A DNA stretch of 59,134 nt from Snodgrassella alvi SCGC AB-598-O02 (GCA_000725195.1 JAIL01000254.1:1-59134), one strand, 5' to 3'. Shown: positions 39,431-50,434, numbered from the stretch's first letter. Translations and numbers: made by a program. The notes: a model not told the origin generated them from the sequence alone.

Positions 39431-40003
39431 ATGAAAATTGTGCATCCACATAGTAAATTTTTTATCATTGGCAATGCTGATGAACAACATTCCATTGCCG
39501 AAAAAATTTCGGAAGATGATATTGTAATTAGATTTAATTCACCTAATCCTAGTTGTACACTTATGGCCGATTGGGTATTCGTTGCAAATGGCTATAATCA
39601 AATACGTCATCTGAATATCGATCACAAAATGTTTAAACCAGATACGCAGGTTTTTTTTCGTCACAGTAGAAAAGATATCTACTTAAGTTGTTATGAAAAA
39701 CTCCCCCTCCACAAACGTATTAAATATTTCTGGCGGTTTCCTCAATGGGTCAAAAAATCCAAACTTAAACAATATAAAATAGACACAATTTCTAAATCAT
39801 TATATTTACAATGTGTTAATATGATTGGAAACAGCATGCCAAGTACTGGTTTTTTAGCTATTAATTATGTTTTAAACCAATACCCAACTCATCAAATAAT
39901 TCTCCATAATTTTAGTTTTCAAGGCTGGAGTGGTCATAATTGGCACAATGAGAAATGCCTAGTCCAAACGCTACTAGATAAAAGAAAAATTAAACTTTTA
40001 TAA
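39431..40003 (+). CDS. GT29-like (sialyltransferase-fold) glycosyltransferase
   Basis: A 190-residue protein whose motif order recalls family 29 sialyltransferases. An L-like motif (residues 10-36, FFIIGNADEQHS and EDDIVIRFN) is followed by an S-like motif NSMPSTGFLAINYVLNQYPT (134-153) and a late His-x3-Glu (WHNEK, His172 and Glu174 region). Eukaryotic GT29 enzymes use VIRxN and PSTGxLA in this way. The identification is by eye, and the donor sugar need not be sialic acid. T8 at 39651-39658 is a possible slippage tract. It follows the DxD transferase by 12 bases. Confidence 0.6.
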   Translation: MKIVHPHSKFFIIGNADEQHSIAEKISEDDIVIRFNSPNPSCTLMADWVFVANGYNQIRHLNIDHKMFKPDTQVFFRHSRKDIYLSCYEKLPLHKRIKYFWRFPQWVKKSKLKQYKIDTISKSLYLQCVNMIGNSMPSTGFLAINYVLNQYPTHQIILHNFSFQGWSGHNWHNEKCLVQTLLDKRKIKLL

Positions 40004-40049
40004 TCCATACATTTTATACTTCAATTCAAAGCAAGCTTAAATGGGAAAT

Positions 40050-41033
40050 TCAATAATTATGTATTCTAAAATAGATAGTTAATACCAGAATTTTTATTGC
40101 TTTATCATACATATTTTCCCGAATTAATAAATTAATCATCTGTGCAACAGAAATACCTTTTGAATCAAAAAACTGATTAGCTAATTTGATTAAATCATAT
40201 CTTTCTTTTTGAGAAATATTCGCTTTAGGAATTTTTTTCATGAGACGATAGTAGTAAATAAATACCTTATATAACAAATATGCTTGGGATTTACGGTCAT
40301 GAACTACTTCAGTTGCATATCGAGCCTGTTCTAGATAAGCACGTATACCATAAGTCTGTTTTACACTCATTTTTTGAGCAATAGAATTATTTCTTATACG
40401 ATAATGGATAATCGTTTCAGTAAGATAATAAAAACTTTGGCACTGATTTAATAATACTGGTGTATAAGCAATATCTTCAAATGCAGGAATACTATAATCT
40501 ACTCTTTCCAGTATTAATTCACGTCGAAATATTTTATTCCAAAAATAATGCTTACCATCTAAAATCGCAGTGCGATAGATTTGGCGTGCAGATGTATTTA
40601 CCAGCTGGTTTTTGGGATAAAATGATAATGTATCCCGATGTTTAATTCGTCCTGTATCATCAAAGAAAACATCATAATTAAATAATAATACGTCAGGCTT
40701 ATCTTGCTCTAAAATTGCTAAAATTTTATTGAAAAAAGAAGATTCTACTATATCATCTGCATCAATAAACCAAACATATTCAGCATTACTAGCATTTATC
40801 AATTTACCACGAACGCGAGTTAAACCAACATTTTCCAATCCACACAATATACGTATACATATTTCAGGGTGAGTCTGCTGGAAATCATCTAATAAAGCTA
40901 ATGAATGATCTGTAGATGCATCATTATAAAATACCACCTCAGTATCTAATGGCAAATTTGATGACAGTTTTTCTAATAATACTGGTAAATATTCAGAGAC
41001 ATTATATACAGGAACCAAAATACTTAAACGCAT
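40050..41033 (-). CDS. Family 2 glycosyltransferase
   Basis: A 327-residue inverting GT-A enzyme. The N-terminal half is classical: LSILVPVYNVSEYL, VVFYNDASTDHSL and the metal motif WFIDADDIVE. The rest is helical and ends in a short hydrophobic stretch, which may lie on the membrane. It probably adds a sugar to lipooligosaccharide. It is transcribed after the GT25 gene 35 bases upstream on the minus strand. Confidence 0.88.
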   Translation of the reverse strand: MRLSILVPVYNVSEYLPVLLEKLSSNLPLDTEVVFYNDASTDHSLALLDDFQQTHPEICIRILCGLENVGLTRVRGKLINASNAEYVWFIDADDIVESSFFNKILAILEQDKPDVLLFNYDVFFDDTGRIKHRDTLSFYPKNQLVNTSARQIYRTAILDGKHYFWNKIFRRELILERVDYSIPAFEDIAYTPVLLNQCQSFYYLTETIIHYRIRNNSIAQKMSVKQTYGIRAYLEQARYATEVVHDRKSQAYLLYKVFIYYYRLMKKIPKANISQKERYDLIKLANQFFDSKGISVAQMINLLIRENMYDKAIKILVLTIYFRIHNY

Positions 41034-41068
41034 TTAATTCTTTCCAAACAGGATTGAAGGTGGGTAAA

Positions 41069-41872
41069 TTAATCATCAAAATCAGTCATCACAATGGGAA
41101 CAAATGTGTGTTCTGCAATTTGACACACAGATAATTGACGTAGTCCCATTTTAATTTGAGCTATTATTCGACGAAGTTTAAAACAGCAAAAATCCAAACA
41201 ATTGTTTACATCAGGTCTGGGATGATTAGCTGAGACAATAGTGGAAGTAAATGGCAAAGACATTTTAAGTTTATAATTTTGACACTGATCCATTTGGATA
41301 GCAGCTGCTGGATAAATTTGCCATGCATTCAACTCATATGCTTGTCCAAGAAATGCATCTGCCAGAGCTGGTGCAGATTTTTTTGCCCTGGTTAAAAGCT
41401 TTTTAGCACCTGAAGGAAATAAAAGATAAGCAGCAGAACCATTCCTATCCTGGTATAAACGCCTCAACTGATACTCAGCCACCAGTTTAACGTTTTTTTT
41501 GCCAATCCATTTACGTCGATAACGTGTTTCCAGATTTACATAATCAAGATCCTGATACTTTTCTGCTAAAATATGTAATATCTCGGGAGTTTTTATAGAC
41601 AACAAAGCATCATCTTCTAAAATTAACCATGGCTTATTAGTTTCTAAAACACATTGCCAAGCCTTTTGATGACTAAGAAAACACGCCACCTCCGTTTTGC
41701 GTAATTTACGTTGCCACCCATTGGCAAGATTTTCATATTCTTCAGAGGTAAAATCGTCACATTGAACGGCAGACAATCTATGCATAGGGATTTGCAGCTT
41801 ATCCAATTGATGTTTTTGAAAATTCAATCTGTCAGTAGATTTAGGCAGATTTATCAAAAGTGCAGAAATCAT
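41069..41872 (-). CDS. Family 25 glycosyltransferase (LOS biosynthesis)
   Basis: A 267-residue enzyme of the LgtB/Lex1 type that typically adds galactose or glucose to LOS. MISALLINLPKSTDRLNFQK, VACFLSHQKAWQ and WLILEDDALL (acidic pair) are the GT25 signatures; NGSAAYLLFPSGAKKL is the later conserved block. I start at ATG 41872, where the family N-terminus begins; upstream codons to 41929 look like leader sequence. Expressed with the GT2 gene. Confidence 0.88.
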   Translation of the reverse strand: MISALLINLPKSTDRLNFQKHQLDKLQIPMHRLSAVQCDDFTSEEYENLANGWQRKLRKTEVACFLSHQKAWQCVLETNKPWLILEDDALLSIKTPEILHILAEKYQDLDYVNLETRYRRKWIGKKNVKLVAEYQLRRLYQDRNGSAAYLLFPSGAKKLLTRAKKSAPALADAFLGQAYELNAWQIYPAAAIQMDQCQNYKLKMSLPFTSTIVSANHPRPDVNNCLDFCCFKLRRIIAQIKMGLRQLSVCQIAEHTFVPIVMTDFDD

Positions 41873-42808
41873 ATTTATAATATCAAAATTCAATATATAA
41901 CACTTTAAAATTAATTGAAAAATAATCAAATTTCAATCTTCAACAAATATCTACTGTATTTATCAATATTTCATTTAGTAATAATAAAGTAGGTAGATTA
42001 TAATTATAAATTAATTTAGCTAAAGTAAAAACTACCATAGCAATACAAAACTAAAATAAATTAAACATAATTAATATTATATGCTATATATATAAAATAA
42101 ATTTATTAAAAAATAAAATGATATTTAAATTTAAATTTGTTAATTTAGTGAGTTTTAACTAAGTCAGGTATAATTAACTTTAAGTCAGTTTACTAATTTA
42201 AAATTTCAATCAAATGATTATGCAGATTTAAATTGTTAATCATATTTTTTAAATATCGAATTTATTATTTAAGCCATACAGTTATTTAACACAGATGAAA
42301 ATATGTCTATAAATAAAACTATTATATAATTGCAATTTGTTATTTGGCGTTTTAGAGGCCACCATCTATAATTAATATAACTATGAGATAATCTTTATTA
42401 ATAATACATATATTAAAACAATTGGTAATTTTTTTAAACTTTCATAAAATATAAGAATTTACAACATATTTTAAAATACATACTAAAATATTTAACACTT
42501 GAACTGTACTGTTAAATATTTTAATTTGTGTCGAAATCTATAGCAGACTGATAAATCTTATAATGAAATTTTGATTACATATTGCAAATATAATACCCTC
42601 AGCAAACGAGCAATCTTGAAATATAATGTAAATAATTGTATATATTTACATTATAAACCTACTAGATTTACACTATCTTGTATATAAGTGAATACTAATG
42701 ATAAAATTTCAGATTTATAGGTTTCATAATATTATTAAACCATGAGTAACTTAGTTGTAAATATATCCTCCGATCAAACCAAACTACTTAAGAATAAGGG
42801 ATAAGTAG
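41873..42808. other. Very AT-rich intergenic stretch in the LOS island
   Basis: About 930 bases with A+T near 80 percent by eye, between divergent GT25 and GT8 genes. No remnant, hairpin or tRNA recognised. Confidence 0.45.
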
Positions 42809-43894
42809 ATGGAACATCAAAATAAACAAACTATAAACATAGTTTTATCATCTGACAATAACTATGCTATATATATACCTGTATTGATTGAATCATTATA
42901 TCATACTGCTTCAAAAAAATATGAATATGTTATTACCATAGCAGATGCTAACATAACAGATGATACTAAAAATTCAATCGCTTATAATGCTAAGGAATAT
43001 GAAAATATTACGATTAATTATGTAAATATTGATTACATTATCAGTAAATACAAAAATTTATTTGTTACATTTGCTCATTTTACAGTTTCAACATATATAC
43101 GTTTTTTTATAGCTGATCTCTTACCAGATGTTGATAAAGTAATTTATTTAGATATCGATTTGCTTATAAAATCAGATATATCAGAATTGTACGAAATTAA
43201 TATAGAAAATCATATGATCGCCGCTGCTGTGGATGCATGCTACGCGCGCCAATTATATTTTAATAAGCATAGTGAAGTAGCTTACTCAGAAAATATTTTA
43301 GGTTTACCAAAGGGTATTTCTGAATTTAATGCGGGCGTATTATTGATTAATTTAAAAAAATGGAGAGATGATAATCTAACTTCTAAATGCCTAGATAAAT
43401 TAGCAGAAATAGGAACCCCTAGGGTTTTGGATCAGTGTATATTAAATGCAGTAATTAAACAGGATGATATTTATAAGCTTCCTGTAGAATGGAATTATGT
43501 ATGGCATGCAGAATTAGAGAATCTTGAACCTATAACTAAATCAAATACATTTAATGAAATTATAGATAATTATAACAAAAAAATTAATCAGATAAAAATT
43601 ATTCATTATACATCCGGTGTAAAACCATGGAATATATATGATAGTTATCCAAACAAAACTGTAATTGGTTATTTAGCTGAAGAGTGGTGGTCCACAGCTG
43701 CGAAAACAGGTATTTATACTCAATTATTGGCTTCAAATGTAATTAAAACCTATAATAATGAACGAATAAATTTTAATAATGTAAAAAAATTTTATTTATT
43801 TAATTTGAGAATATTTAAGATTAAGCAAACAGAACATTCAAAAATTTATTATTTATTTAATATACCGATTATAAAAATTAAGAATTTTTATTAA
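42809..43894 (+). CDS. Family 8 glycosyltransferase
   Basis: A 361-residue retaining transferase of the LPS glucosyl/galactosyl type (RfaI/LgtC-like). INIVLSSDNNYAIYIPVLIE is the N-terminal strand, VIYLDIDLLIKSD holds the DxD (Asp115 and Asp117), and FNAGVLLINLKKW and IKIIHYTSGVKPW carry the conserved Asn and His. The tail has two similar stretches (YLFNLRIFKIK and YLFNIPIIKIK), which may bind the membrane. Base composition is much more AT-rich than core genes, suggesting transfer. Confidence 0.88.
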   Translation: MEHQNKQTINIVLSSDNNYAIYIPVLIESLYHTASKKYEYVITIADANITDDTKNSIAYNAKEYENITINYVNIDYIISKYKNLFVTFAHFTVSTYIRFFIADLLPDVDKVIYLDIDLLIKSDISELYEINIENHMIAAAVDACYARQLYFNKHSEVAYSENILGLPKGISEFNAGVLLINLKKWRDDNLTSKCLDKLAEIGTPRVLDQCILNAVIKQDDIYKLPVEWNYVWHAELENLEPITKSNTFNEIIDNYNKKINQIKIIHYTSGVKPWNIYDSYPNKTVIGYLAEEWWSTAAKTGIYTQLLASNVIKTYNNERINFNNVKKFYLFNLRIFKIKQTEHSKIYYLFNIPIIKIKNFY

Positions 43895-43935
43895 ATAAAA
43901 ACTTTCTAATATTTTTAGATTTTATTGTTACAAAT

Positions 43936-43968
43936 AAAACCCTTAAAATTGAAAACTTTAAGGGTTTT
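43936..43968. terminator. Bidirectional terminator between GT8 and msbA
   Basis: A 12-bp stem AAAACCCTTAAA / TTTAAGGGTTTT with T-runs on both sides and a 9-base loop serves the convergent GT8 and msbA genes. Confidence 0.85.
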
Positions 43969-43992
43969 AACTATTATAATCAGTTGCAGAAT

Positions 43993-45741
43993 TTACTTAT
44001 TGTATTGCATATTATAAAGTTTAGCATAGCGTCCATTAAGCTGTAATAAACAATTATGTGTCCCTTGTTCAATGATTTTTCCTTCATGCATTACAATTAT
44101 ATTATCTGCTTTTTCAATAGTTGATAAGCGATGTGCAATTACTATTGTAGTACGATTTTTCATTAATAAATCTAATGCAGACTGAACAAGACGTTCAGAT
44201 TCACTATCAAGAGCACTGGTAGCTTCATCCAATATCAAAATAGGAGCATCTTTTAGTAATGCTCGTGCTATTGCTATCCTTTGTCTTTGTCCGCCAGACA
44301 ATTTCATCCCCATATCACCAACAAAAGTTTGTAAACCATCAGATAATTTTTCAATAAAATTCCAAGCATTTGCAGCTTTCGCTGCTGCTATAATTTGCTC
44401 ATTGGTTGCTGTTGGATAGCCATACTTTATATTATTAGCAATGGTGTCATTAAATAAAACTACATCCTGACTTACCAAGGCCATTTTACTTCGTAATGAA
44501 TTTAACTCATATTCATTAATATCAATATCATCAATAGTTAATTTACCACTAGTTAATTCAAAAAATCTAGGAATTAAATTTGCTGTCGAAGTCTTACCAC
44601 ACCCTGATTCCCCAACTAATGCTATAACTGTCCCTTTTTTTATTTTCAAATTTAGGTTATTTAAAGCATTTTTTTCTGCTCCTTTATATCTTAATACTAC
44701 ATTTTTGAATTCAATATCTCCAGGATCTGCTGATAAAATTTTAGTACCACAATTTTCTTCTTCCTTCAATTTTAAAAACGTAAAAACATTAGTAGCTGCG
44801 ATAATGCCACCTTGTAGAACCGAATTAACATTAGTTATACGTTTTAAAGGATCAAACATCATTAACATTGCAGTCAAAAAGGACATAAAATCACCAGCTG
44901 TAAAACCAGCATGAGCAGCACGTTGAGCAGCTACATATAAAATAATAGAAAGAGAAGTAGCTATAAGTAATTGTGTCGAAGCACTGGCTAATGATGTATA
45001 CGACTGGCGTCGCACTGCTATAGAACGTAATTCATTATTTACTTTTTCAAAACGTTCTGCTTCATATTTTTGACCACCATATACTCGTATAACCCGCGCA
45101 CCGTCTACAGCTTCAGTGAGAATTTGTAATACTTCGCCCATTCCACTTTGTGCTTTCGAAGCCAATCTTCTAATGCGACTATTAATATTCCTTACCAATA
45201 ATGCAATTAACGGAATAGTAGCAAACGTTATCAATGTTAACTGCCAATCAAGCCAAAATAACCAGCACAATAACCCTAGAACTGTTACTCCATCTTTCGC
45301 TATAATCGTAATTACATCAAATCCAGCTCCGGTAATACTTCTTGCATCATTGGTTATACGGGATACCGTATGTCCACGACTATTCTCACTATAATAACTG
45401 ACAGGCAACATCATCATTTTCGCAAACAAATCTCGTTGAATATGCTGCACCATAATATTAGAAATATAAGCACTGGTATACTCATTTATATAATTTGCAA
45501 TCCCTCGCAAAATAAATAAACCAATGATTTCCAGTGGCACCCATTTCATTGCATCAATATTTTTATCAACAAATCCATTATCTATAATAGGTTTTAATAA
45601 GGCAGCAAACCACGGCCCTGCAACCCCAACAGCAATCATGGCGAGAACAGAAATGAAAAAATACCCAAGTAATTTATTCATATAGGGATATAAATTACTG
45701 TATAACTCTTTCAGAGAATAGAAATCACTGTGCTTTTTCAT
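43993..45741 (-). CDS. msbA: Lipid A export ABC transporter MsbA
   Basis: An inner-membrane flippase for lipid A-core, 582 residues. Six membrane helices lie in the first 320 residues. In the nucleotide-binding domain Walker A is GESGCGKT (about 377-384), the signature LSGGQRQRIAIARAL, Walker B ILILDEATSALD and the switch histidine IVIAHRLSTI. ATG 45741 is preferred over TTG 45750. Its place among LOS glycosyltransferases fits its substrate. Other half-size ABC exporters are possible but less likely. Confidence 0.9.
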   Translation of the reverse strand: MKKHSDFYSLKELYSNLYPYMNKLLGYFFISVLAMIAVGVAGPWFAALLKPIIDNGFVDKNIDAMKWVPLEIIGLFILRGIANYINEYTSAYISNIMVQHIQRDLFAKMMMLPVSYYSENSRGHTVSRITNDARSITGAGFDVITIIAKDGVTVLGLLCWLFWLDWQLTLITFATIPLIALLVRNINSRIRRLASKAQSGMGEVLQILTEAVDGARVIRVYGGQKYEAERFEKVNNELRSIAVRRQSYTSLASASTQLLIATSLSIILYVAAQRAAHAGFTAGDFMSFLTAMLMMFDPLKRITNVNSVLQGGIIAATNVFTFLKLKEEENCGTKILSADPGDIEFKNVVLRYKGAEKNALNNLNLKIKKGTVIALVGESGCGKTSTANLIPRFFELTSGKLTIDDIDINEYELNSLRSKMALVSQDVVLFNDTIANNIKYGYPTATNEQIIAAAKAANAWNFIEKLSDGLQTFVGDMGMKLSGGQRQRIAIARALLKDAPILILDEATSALDSESERLVQSALDLLMKNRTTIVIAHRLSTIEKADNIIVMHEGKIIEQGTHNCLLQLNGRYAKLYNMQYNK

Positions 45742-47049
45742 CAAACTCAATCAAATTTAGATTTATACTTCTCATATTATAATTTATATTCTATTGTAGA
45801 ATACATAGAAACTATGTAATTACCGACTAAATACGCATAGTTAGTCAAATTGTTTATAAAATTATATTACGAACTTACACAAATATAATTCAATAGTTTA
45901 TAGAACTATTGTAACTATCCCCTAAAATAGTACAGCAGGAAAGTAGAAAATTTCTTTGATATTTTAAGGCTAATTTCAATATGAAAAAATTTTCAGTGCA
46001 TCAAATTGAATCTATTTAAAAATTGCGAATTTAAGTTGCTATACTTACTACTATCAACCTACATCGGCAGATGACTCTATGATGATTTCGTTACACCAGT
46101 TAATAACAGACAGGCATTTACATTGGGGATTTCCTAAATGTTTTCGTCGAATCAGGAAACTGGAATATAAGTGGAATCATAAATGATTGAGTTTATTGTT
46201 AATTAAAACTCAATATTCTCTCTAAACGAAATAAACGATTACCCCAGCGTTTTCCAGAACTATCAACAGTACCAAGTCGTCTGGCAGAATGTTGGTTAAT
46301 GGATTTTATGAATGGCAGTTCTAAAAAACATCGTCGATTTAGAACCTTTAGTGTTATTGATGATTTTAATCGTGAGGCATTAGGCATTGATATAGCGATC
46401 AGTTTATCGGCAGGTAGAATTACCCGTTATTTAAACAGACTAGCTTAATATAACGGTTATCCACTAAAAAAATGAGTTAATAATGGAGCGAAATTTACCT
46501 CCAGTAGATTCACAAGCTGAGCAAAATCACATGAGGTAAGCATAGATTACATTAAACCTAGCTGTTCTTATCAAAACGGCTATAATAGAACGACAGTTGA
46601 ATATAGAAACATGAAATAAATAGCATAATTTTCTACTTAATTTATGTACTAACATTGGGATATTTCATAATTTTTTCAACTTTCATACACTGTATGACAA
46701 AAATATGCTTATTTAATATTTGCTTTTTTTTACTTGATTTGTATAAATTTTTATATTTTTGTTCATTATATTTAACTCAAAAGTTTTAGAATTTAGTATT
46801 AATAATCAAGTTTAACTGTTACAAAACACTTTGGTTTTCTACATATAAGCTTTAAGGTGAATAAAAAATGAAAGTAATTAAGCTAAAAAAATAATTAATC
46901 ACATTAATAATTCAAAACTCTATTTATGGTTTACTAATTACTAAACCATAATTTACTTTGCTATATTATTTTAAATTTTTTTTAATTTGATTAAAAATAT
47001 AGCAATATATATTAATATTTTAATTTTAAAGTTTAGATCTAATTTACAT
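45742..47049. other. Gap msbA-rfbB, partly insertion-sequence debris
   Basis: Apart from the IS3 remnant at 45910-46667 the rest is AT-rich, without genes. The 380 bases before rfbB hold a T8 run at 46976-46984 but no promoter I would trust. Confidence 0.5.
45910..46667 (+). mobile_element. IS3-family element remnant with internal deletion
   Basis: The left end TGTAACTATCCCCTAAAATA and the right end (complement TGAAATATCCCAATGTTAG) match the ends of the copy at 57807-59000. The copy is about 758 bases instead of 1194. It starts the orfA frame, MKKFSVHQIESI, jumps into the middle of orfB, and then reads through pieces such as RRFRTFSVIDDFNREALGID with several stops. It cannot encode a transposase. 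Confidence 0.85.
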
Positions 47050-48081
47050 ATGAATATTTTAGTTACCGGCGGTGCAGGATTTATTGGTTCTGCTTTCATT
47101 AGGTTTATTATTCAATATACGCAACATCAGGTTTTTAATCTCGACAAATTAACATATGCAGGCAGTTTAGAATCTTTATATTTAGTAGAAAAAGATCCAA
47201 GATATCATTTTTCCCCAATAGATATTACTGACTATCAAGCAGTAAAACAAATTTTTTTTAATTTCCGGCCAGATGCTATAATAAATTTTGCTGCTGAAAC
47301 TCATGTAGATAAATCAATTACTTGTGCATCAAACTTTATTCAAACTAATATTATTGGCACATACCAATTGTTAGAAATATCTCGTTTATATTGGCAAAAT
47401 TTACCAGATAATAAGCAATCTCAATTCCGATTCCATCACATATCGACAGATGAAGTATTTGGTGATCTTGGATATAGTGATTTATTCTTCACAGAAAAAT
47501 CTACTTATGCGCCAAGTTCACCATACTCTGCCAGTAAAGCAAGTGCTGATCATTTAGTTCGATCGTGGCTTCGAACATATGGCTTACCTACAATTATTAC
47601 CTATTGTTCAAACAATTATGGTCCCTATCAATTTCCTGAAAAGCTTATTCCTCTTACAATTTTAAATGCCTTAAATGAGAGACCAATACCAGTATATGGT
47701 AATGGAGATCAAATTCGAGATTGGATTTATGTCGAAGATCACGTTCGTGCTTTATATTTAGTTTTAACACAAGGAAAAATCGGAGAAAGTTATAATATAG
47801 GAGCACATAATGAACAACGTAATATAGATATTATTCATAAAATTTGTACTATTATGGAAGAATTGGTTCCATGCAAGCTTAAGAGTATATCTCAATATAA
47901 GGAATTAATTACTTATGTTCAGGATCGACCAGGCCATGATGTACGCTATGCAATTGATGCAAACAAAATTAAAAATACATTAAAATGGACTGCCCATGAA
48001 AGTTTTGAATCGGGACTAACTAAAACTGTAAAATGGTATATAGAAAACACTTTATGGGTTCAGAAGATTCAGGCAAATTAA
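47050..48081 (+). CDS. rfbB: dTDP-glucose 4,6-dehydratase
   Basis: It makes dTDP-4-keto-6-deoxyglucose, the branch point to rhamnose and other 6-deoxysugars. 343 residues. The NAD site is TGGAGFIG (residues 6-13), followed by [19 protein letters not shown] and the catalytic TDEVFGDLG. The YxxxK is YSASK, with [14 protein letters not shown] in the sugar site. ATG 47050 gives the family start; upstream TTG 46987 adds an unlikely tail. No rfbA, rfbC or rfbD stands beside it, and both flanks are IS debris, so it may be the last piece of a lost cluster or work with genes elsewhere. Confidence 0.93.
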   Translation: MNILVTGGAGFIGSAFIRFIIQYTQHQVFNLDKLTYAGSLESLYLVEKDPRYHFSPIDITDYQAVKQIFFNFRPDAIINFAAETHVDKSITCASNFIQTNIIGTYQLLEISRLYWQNLPDNKQSQFRFHHISTDEVFGDLGYSDLFFTEKSTYAPSSPYSASKASADHLVRSWLRTYGLPTIITYCSNNYGPYQFPEKLIPLTILNALNERPIPVYGNGDQIRDWIYVEDHVRALYLVLTQGKIGESYNIGAHNEQRNIDIIHKICTIMEELVPCKLKSISQYKELITYVQDRPGHDVRYAIDANKIKNTLKWTAHESFESGLTKTVKWYIENTLWVQKIQAN

Positions 48082-48096
48082 TAATAACCTATAATT

Positions 48097-48199
48097 TATA
48101 AATATCCCGTTGTCAGCACACAAACTAAGTAGAAAATTATACTATGTATTCATGTTTCTATATTCAATTGGTGTCATATTATTTAATGCTTCATGTTAT
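48097..48199 (-). mobile_element. Right-end fragment of an IS3-family element
   Basis: Read on the minus strand this is the end of orfB (EALNNMTPIEYRNMNT) and the right terminal repeat TATAAATATCCC. The neighbouring plus-strand copy cuts it off at 48200, and the rest is missing. Confidence 0.75.
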
Positions 48200-48520
48200 T
48201 GTAACTATCCCCTAAAATAGTTCAGCAAAAATTAGAAAATTCTCTATGATACTTTTAAGGAAAATTTCAACATGAAAAAATCTTCAGAGCATCAAATTGT
48301 TTTCATTTTAAAAGAAGCATAAACTGGCATCCCTGTCAAAGAGTTTTGCCGTAAATATGGTATAGTAGTGTCTACCTTTTATAAATAGCGGGATAAATAT
48401 GGCATTCCTTATCAAAACGGCATATAGAACGATTAACCAAACATATCGAACTGAGATATTAAATTTATATTTATTTAAAAGTTTGAAACAAATAAGAAAA
48501 TAACAGAAGAATGATTAGAA
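48200..48520 (+). mobile_element. IS3-family element remnant with internal deletion
   Basis: It begins TGTAACTATCCCCTAAAATA and has the orfA start (KKSSEHQIVFILKEA, stop, TGIPVKEFCRKYG). After GGATAAATATGG it jumps directly to the end of orfB (IPYQNG, then IERLTKHIELRY-like sequence). About 870 bases are deleted, and the right end has faded. Confidence 0.75.
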
Positions 48521-48895
48521 AAGTAAAATACAGAAAAACTGCATAAATGTAGGGGATTACCAGCTTCTAAACCTTTCTGTAAATAACCCCAAAAAGGATA
48601 AAATCTAATAAATACTGGCATTTGGTGGCGTATAAAGGTTGAAAAAATCAAATTTAGCTTTTGAACCATTTATCAAAAAACGGACATTTATTTGCATATT
48701 TTGAACAAATTTTAAAATATGTTATAACAGTATAAACTATTAATAACAATGATTTTTAGGATCATTTTGCAGCGTAATTATTAACATTACTAAGCAAAAG
48801 ACTAAACAAATAAATTTTTGTTTAGTCCTTGTCTAATCCTAATTAGCTATATGTTAAAGCATGATGCGCGTTCGCATGCGTGATCAAATGCGGAA
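48521..48895. other. Unassigned AT-rich stretch between IS debris and phage genes
   Basis: No recognisable gene. It marks the left border of the G+C-richer phage segment, and I see no attachment-site repeat. Confidence 0.4.
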
Positions 48896-50434
48896 ATGGG
48901 CAAAACCATCAAGCTAGCCAATTTATCCAAATGGGGAAAAGTGGCTGGCACAGTGGCTGTCGGTGTCTATGGTACTGCACGTACTCTAAAAGAACCCATT
49001 TAACAAAGACGAGATTTTAATTTAAATCTAGCTTATGCCACCAATACTGCCTATTCATATCGTGATGTCAAAGGGCGCATTGCGGATAAGCAGGATTTAT
49101 ATAACGCATTTAAGCAAACAGTATCCAGCAATGGTGGCTCCCGTGATGAAGCATTAGAAGTACTAAACGCCAAGATCACATCGGGTGTGGTAGAAATCGA
49201 CGTTGCCAAAAAGCTACTACCTGTTATTCAACGTACATCGGCCGCCTCTGGCACCGGCAGTGGCGAGATAGCGTAGATCGCAATCAGCGCAATGCAGCAA
49301 CATCAAATCAAGCCAGATTAAGTGAAGCTGGCACTAGATAAAGCGATGGCTGCAACGGCTAATGGTGGCATGAATGGATTAAAAGACTTTGATATCCTAC
49401 TGCGCGCATTACAGCAATCACGTATTACTGCCGGCGGTGCTGATGAAGGTGGCAATAATTTTGTGAATCTAGCCGCTAAAATCACATCTTCCGACGCGGT
49501 CAATCGTTTTGCGCGGGCAGAATATGTGGACAAAAATGGCAAGCGTCATCGCGGTATTAATTTGGCACAATCGCTATTAAAACACAAAGAACAAGGCGAA
49601 AACACGCTAGATGCATTCATGCATATAGTTGATGAATACATGACTAGCAATAAGCAATATCAGCAACTGCAAGCAAAAATCAATGCTGCCACCAACGATA
49701 CTGAAAAAAAGCAATTATTGGAAAAACAGGTATCAATTTTAGGTGGTACAGCGGTGGGCGAATTAGTCGCAGACCGACAAGCATTAATGGCTTTACTGGC
49801 CATAAAAAATAATAAGTCCTTTGGCGATGATGTGATGAAAGAATTACAGAATGCCAAAGGCACAATTGATACGGCGCACGCGGTAATCCAAGACACGACC
49901 TATGCCAAGCAGCAAAATTTTAACAATACCAAAGAATTTGGCGCAATGGAATCGCTGCGCGGGCTAGACGGTACATTAGGCGACGTTAATCAAAAATTGG
50001 CCGATTATGGCAATCAATACCCGACGTTAGGCAAAATGATCGGCGATACTTCGGTGGCTTTTAATGCCCTGACTACCGCTGCGATGGCAGCAGCTGGTGC
50101 TTTAGGATTATTGTCGCTTGGTTGTTTGGGTAAAGGTAAAGCCGGCTCAGGTGGCAAGATTGGCGGTAAAGGTGGCAGATTTGGTGGCCTGTTTAAGGGC
50201 AAAAATACAGAGGTAAAAGCCGGCGCCGGTCGGGTTGTCAGTGCTAATACAGGCAAGCTAGCAACCAATACCGAGAAAATAGCGCGCAACGCTGCAATTT
50301 TGGGCAATTGTACAGATTAAGTTAGCAAAGTAGTAAAAGGTGCGGGTGTCGTAGCTAAAGGTACTGGACAGGTGGCTGGTCGCTTGGGCGAACTGGTTAC
50401 GACTGCAATCAAATTATTAATGACAAAAGCCTGA
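48896..50434 (+). pseudogene. Mu-like phage tail tape measure protein, broken
   Basis: One frame runs from ATG 48896 (MGKTIKLANLSKWGKVAGTV) to 50434 with in-frame stops at 49001 (TAA), 49274 (TAG), 49319 (TAA) and 50318 (TAA). The longest open piece, 49322-50317, has 332 residues. The text is helical, rich in Ala, Gln, Lys and Gly, with a hydrophobic patch AFNALTTAAMAAAGALGLLS and glycine-lysine runs, as in tape measure proteins that set tail length. It sits directly before baseplate genes, as in Mu. With four stops it is dead; the prophage tail cannot be assembled from it. Confidence 0.75.

Noticed and set aside
46199..46387. 62-codon minus-strand frame
   Set aside because: It is the complement of the IS3 orfB remnant on the plus strand.
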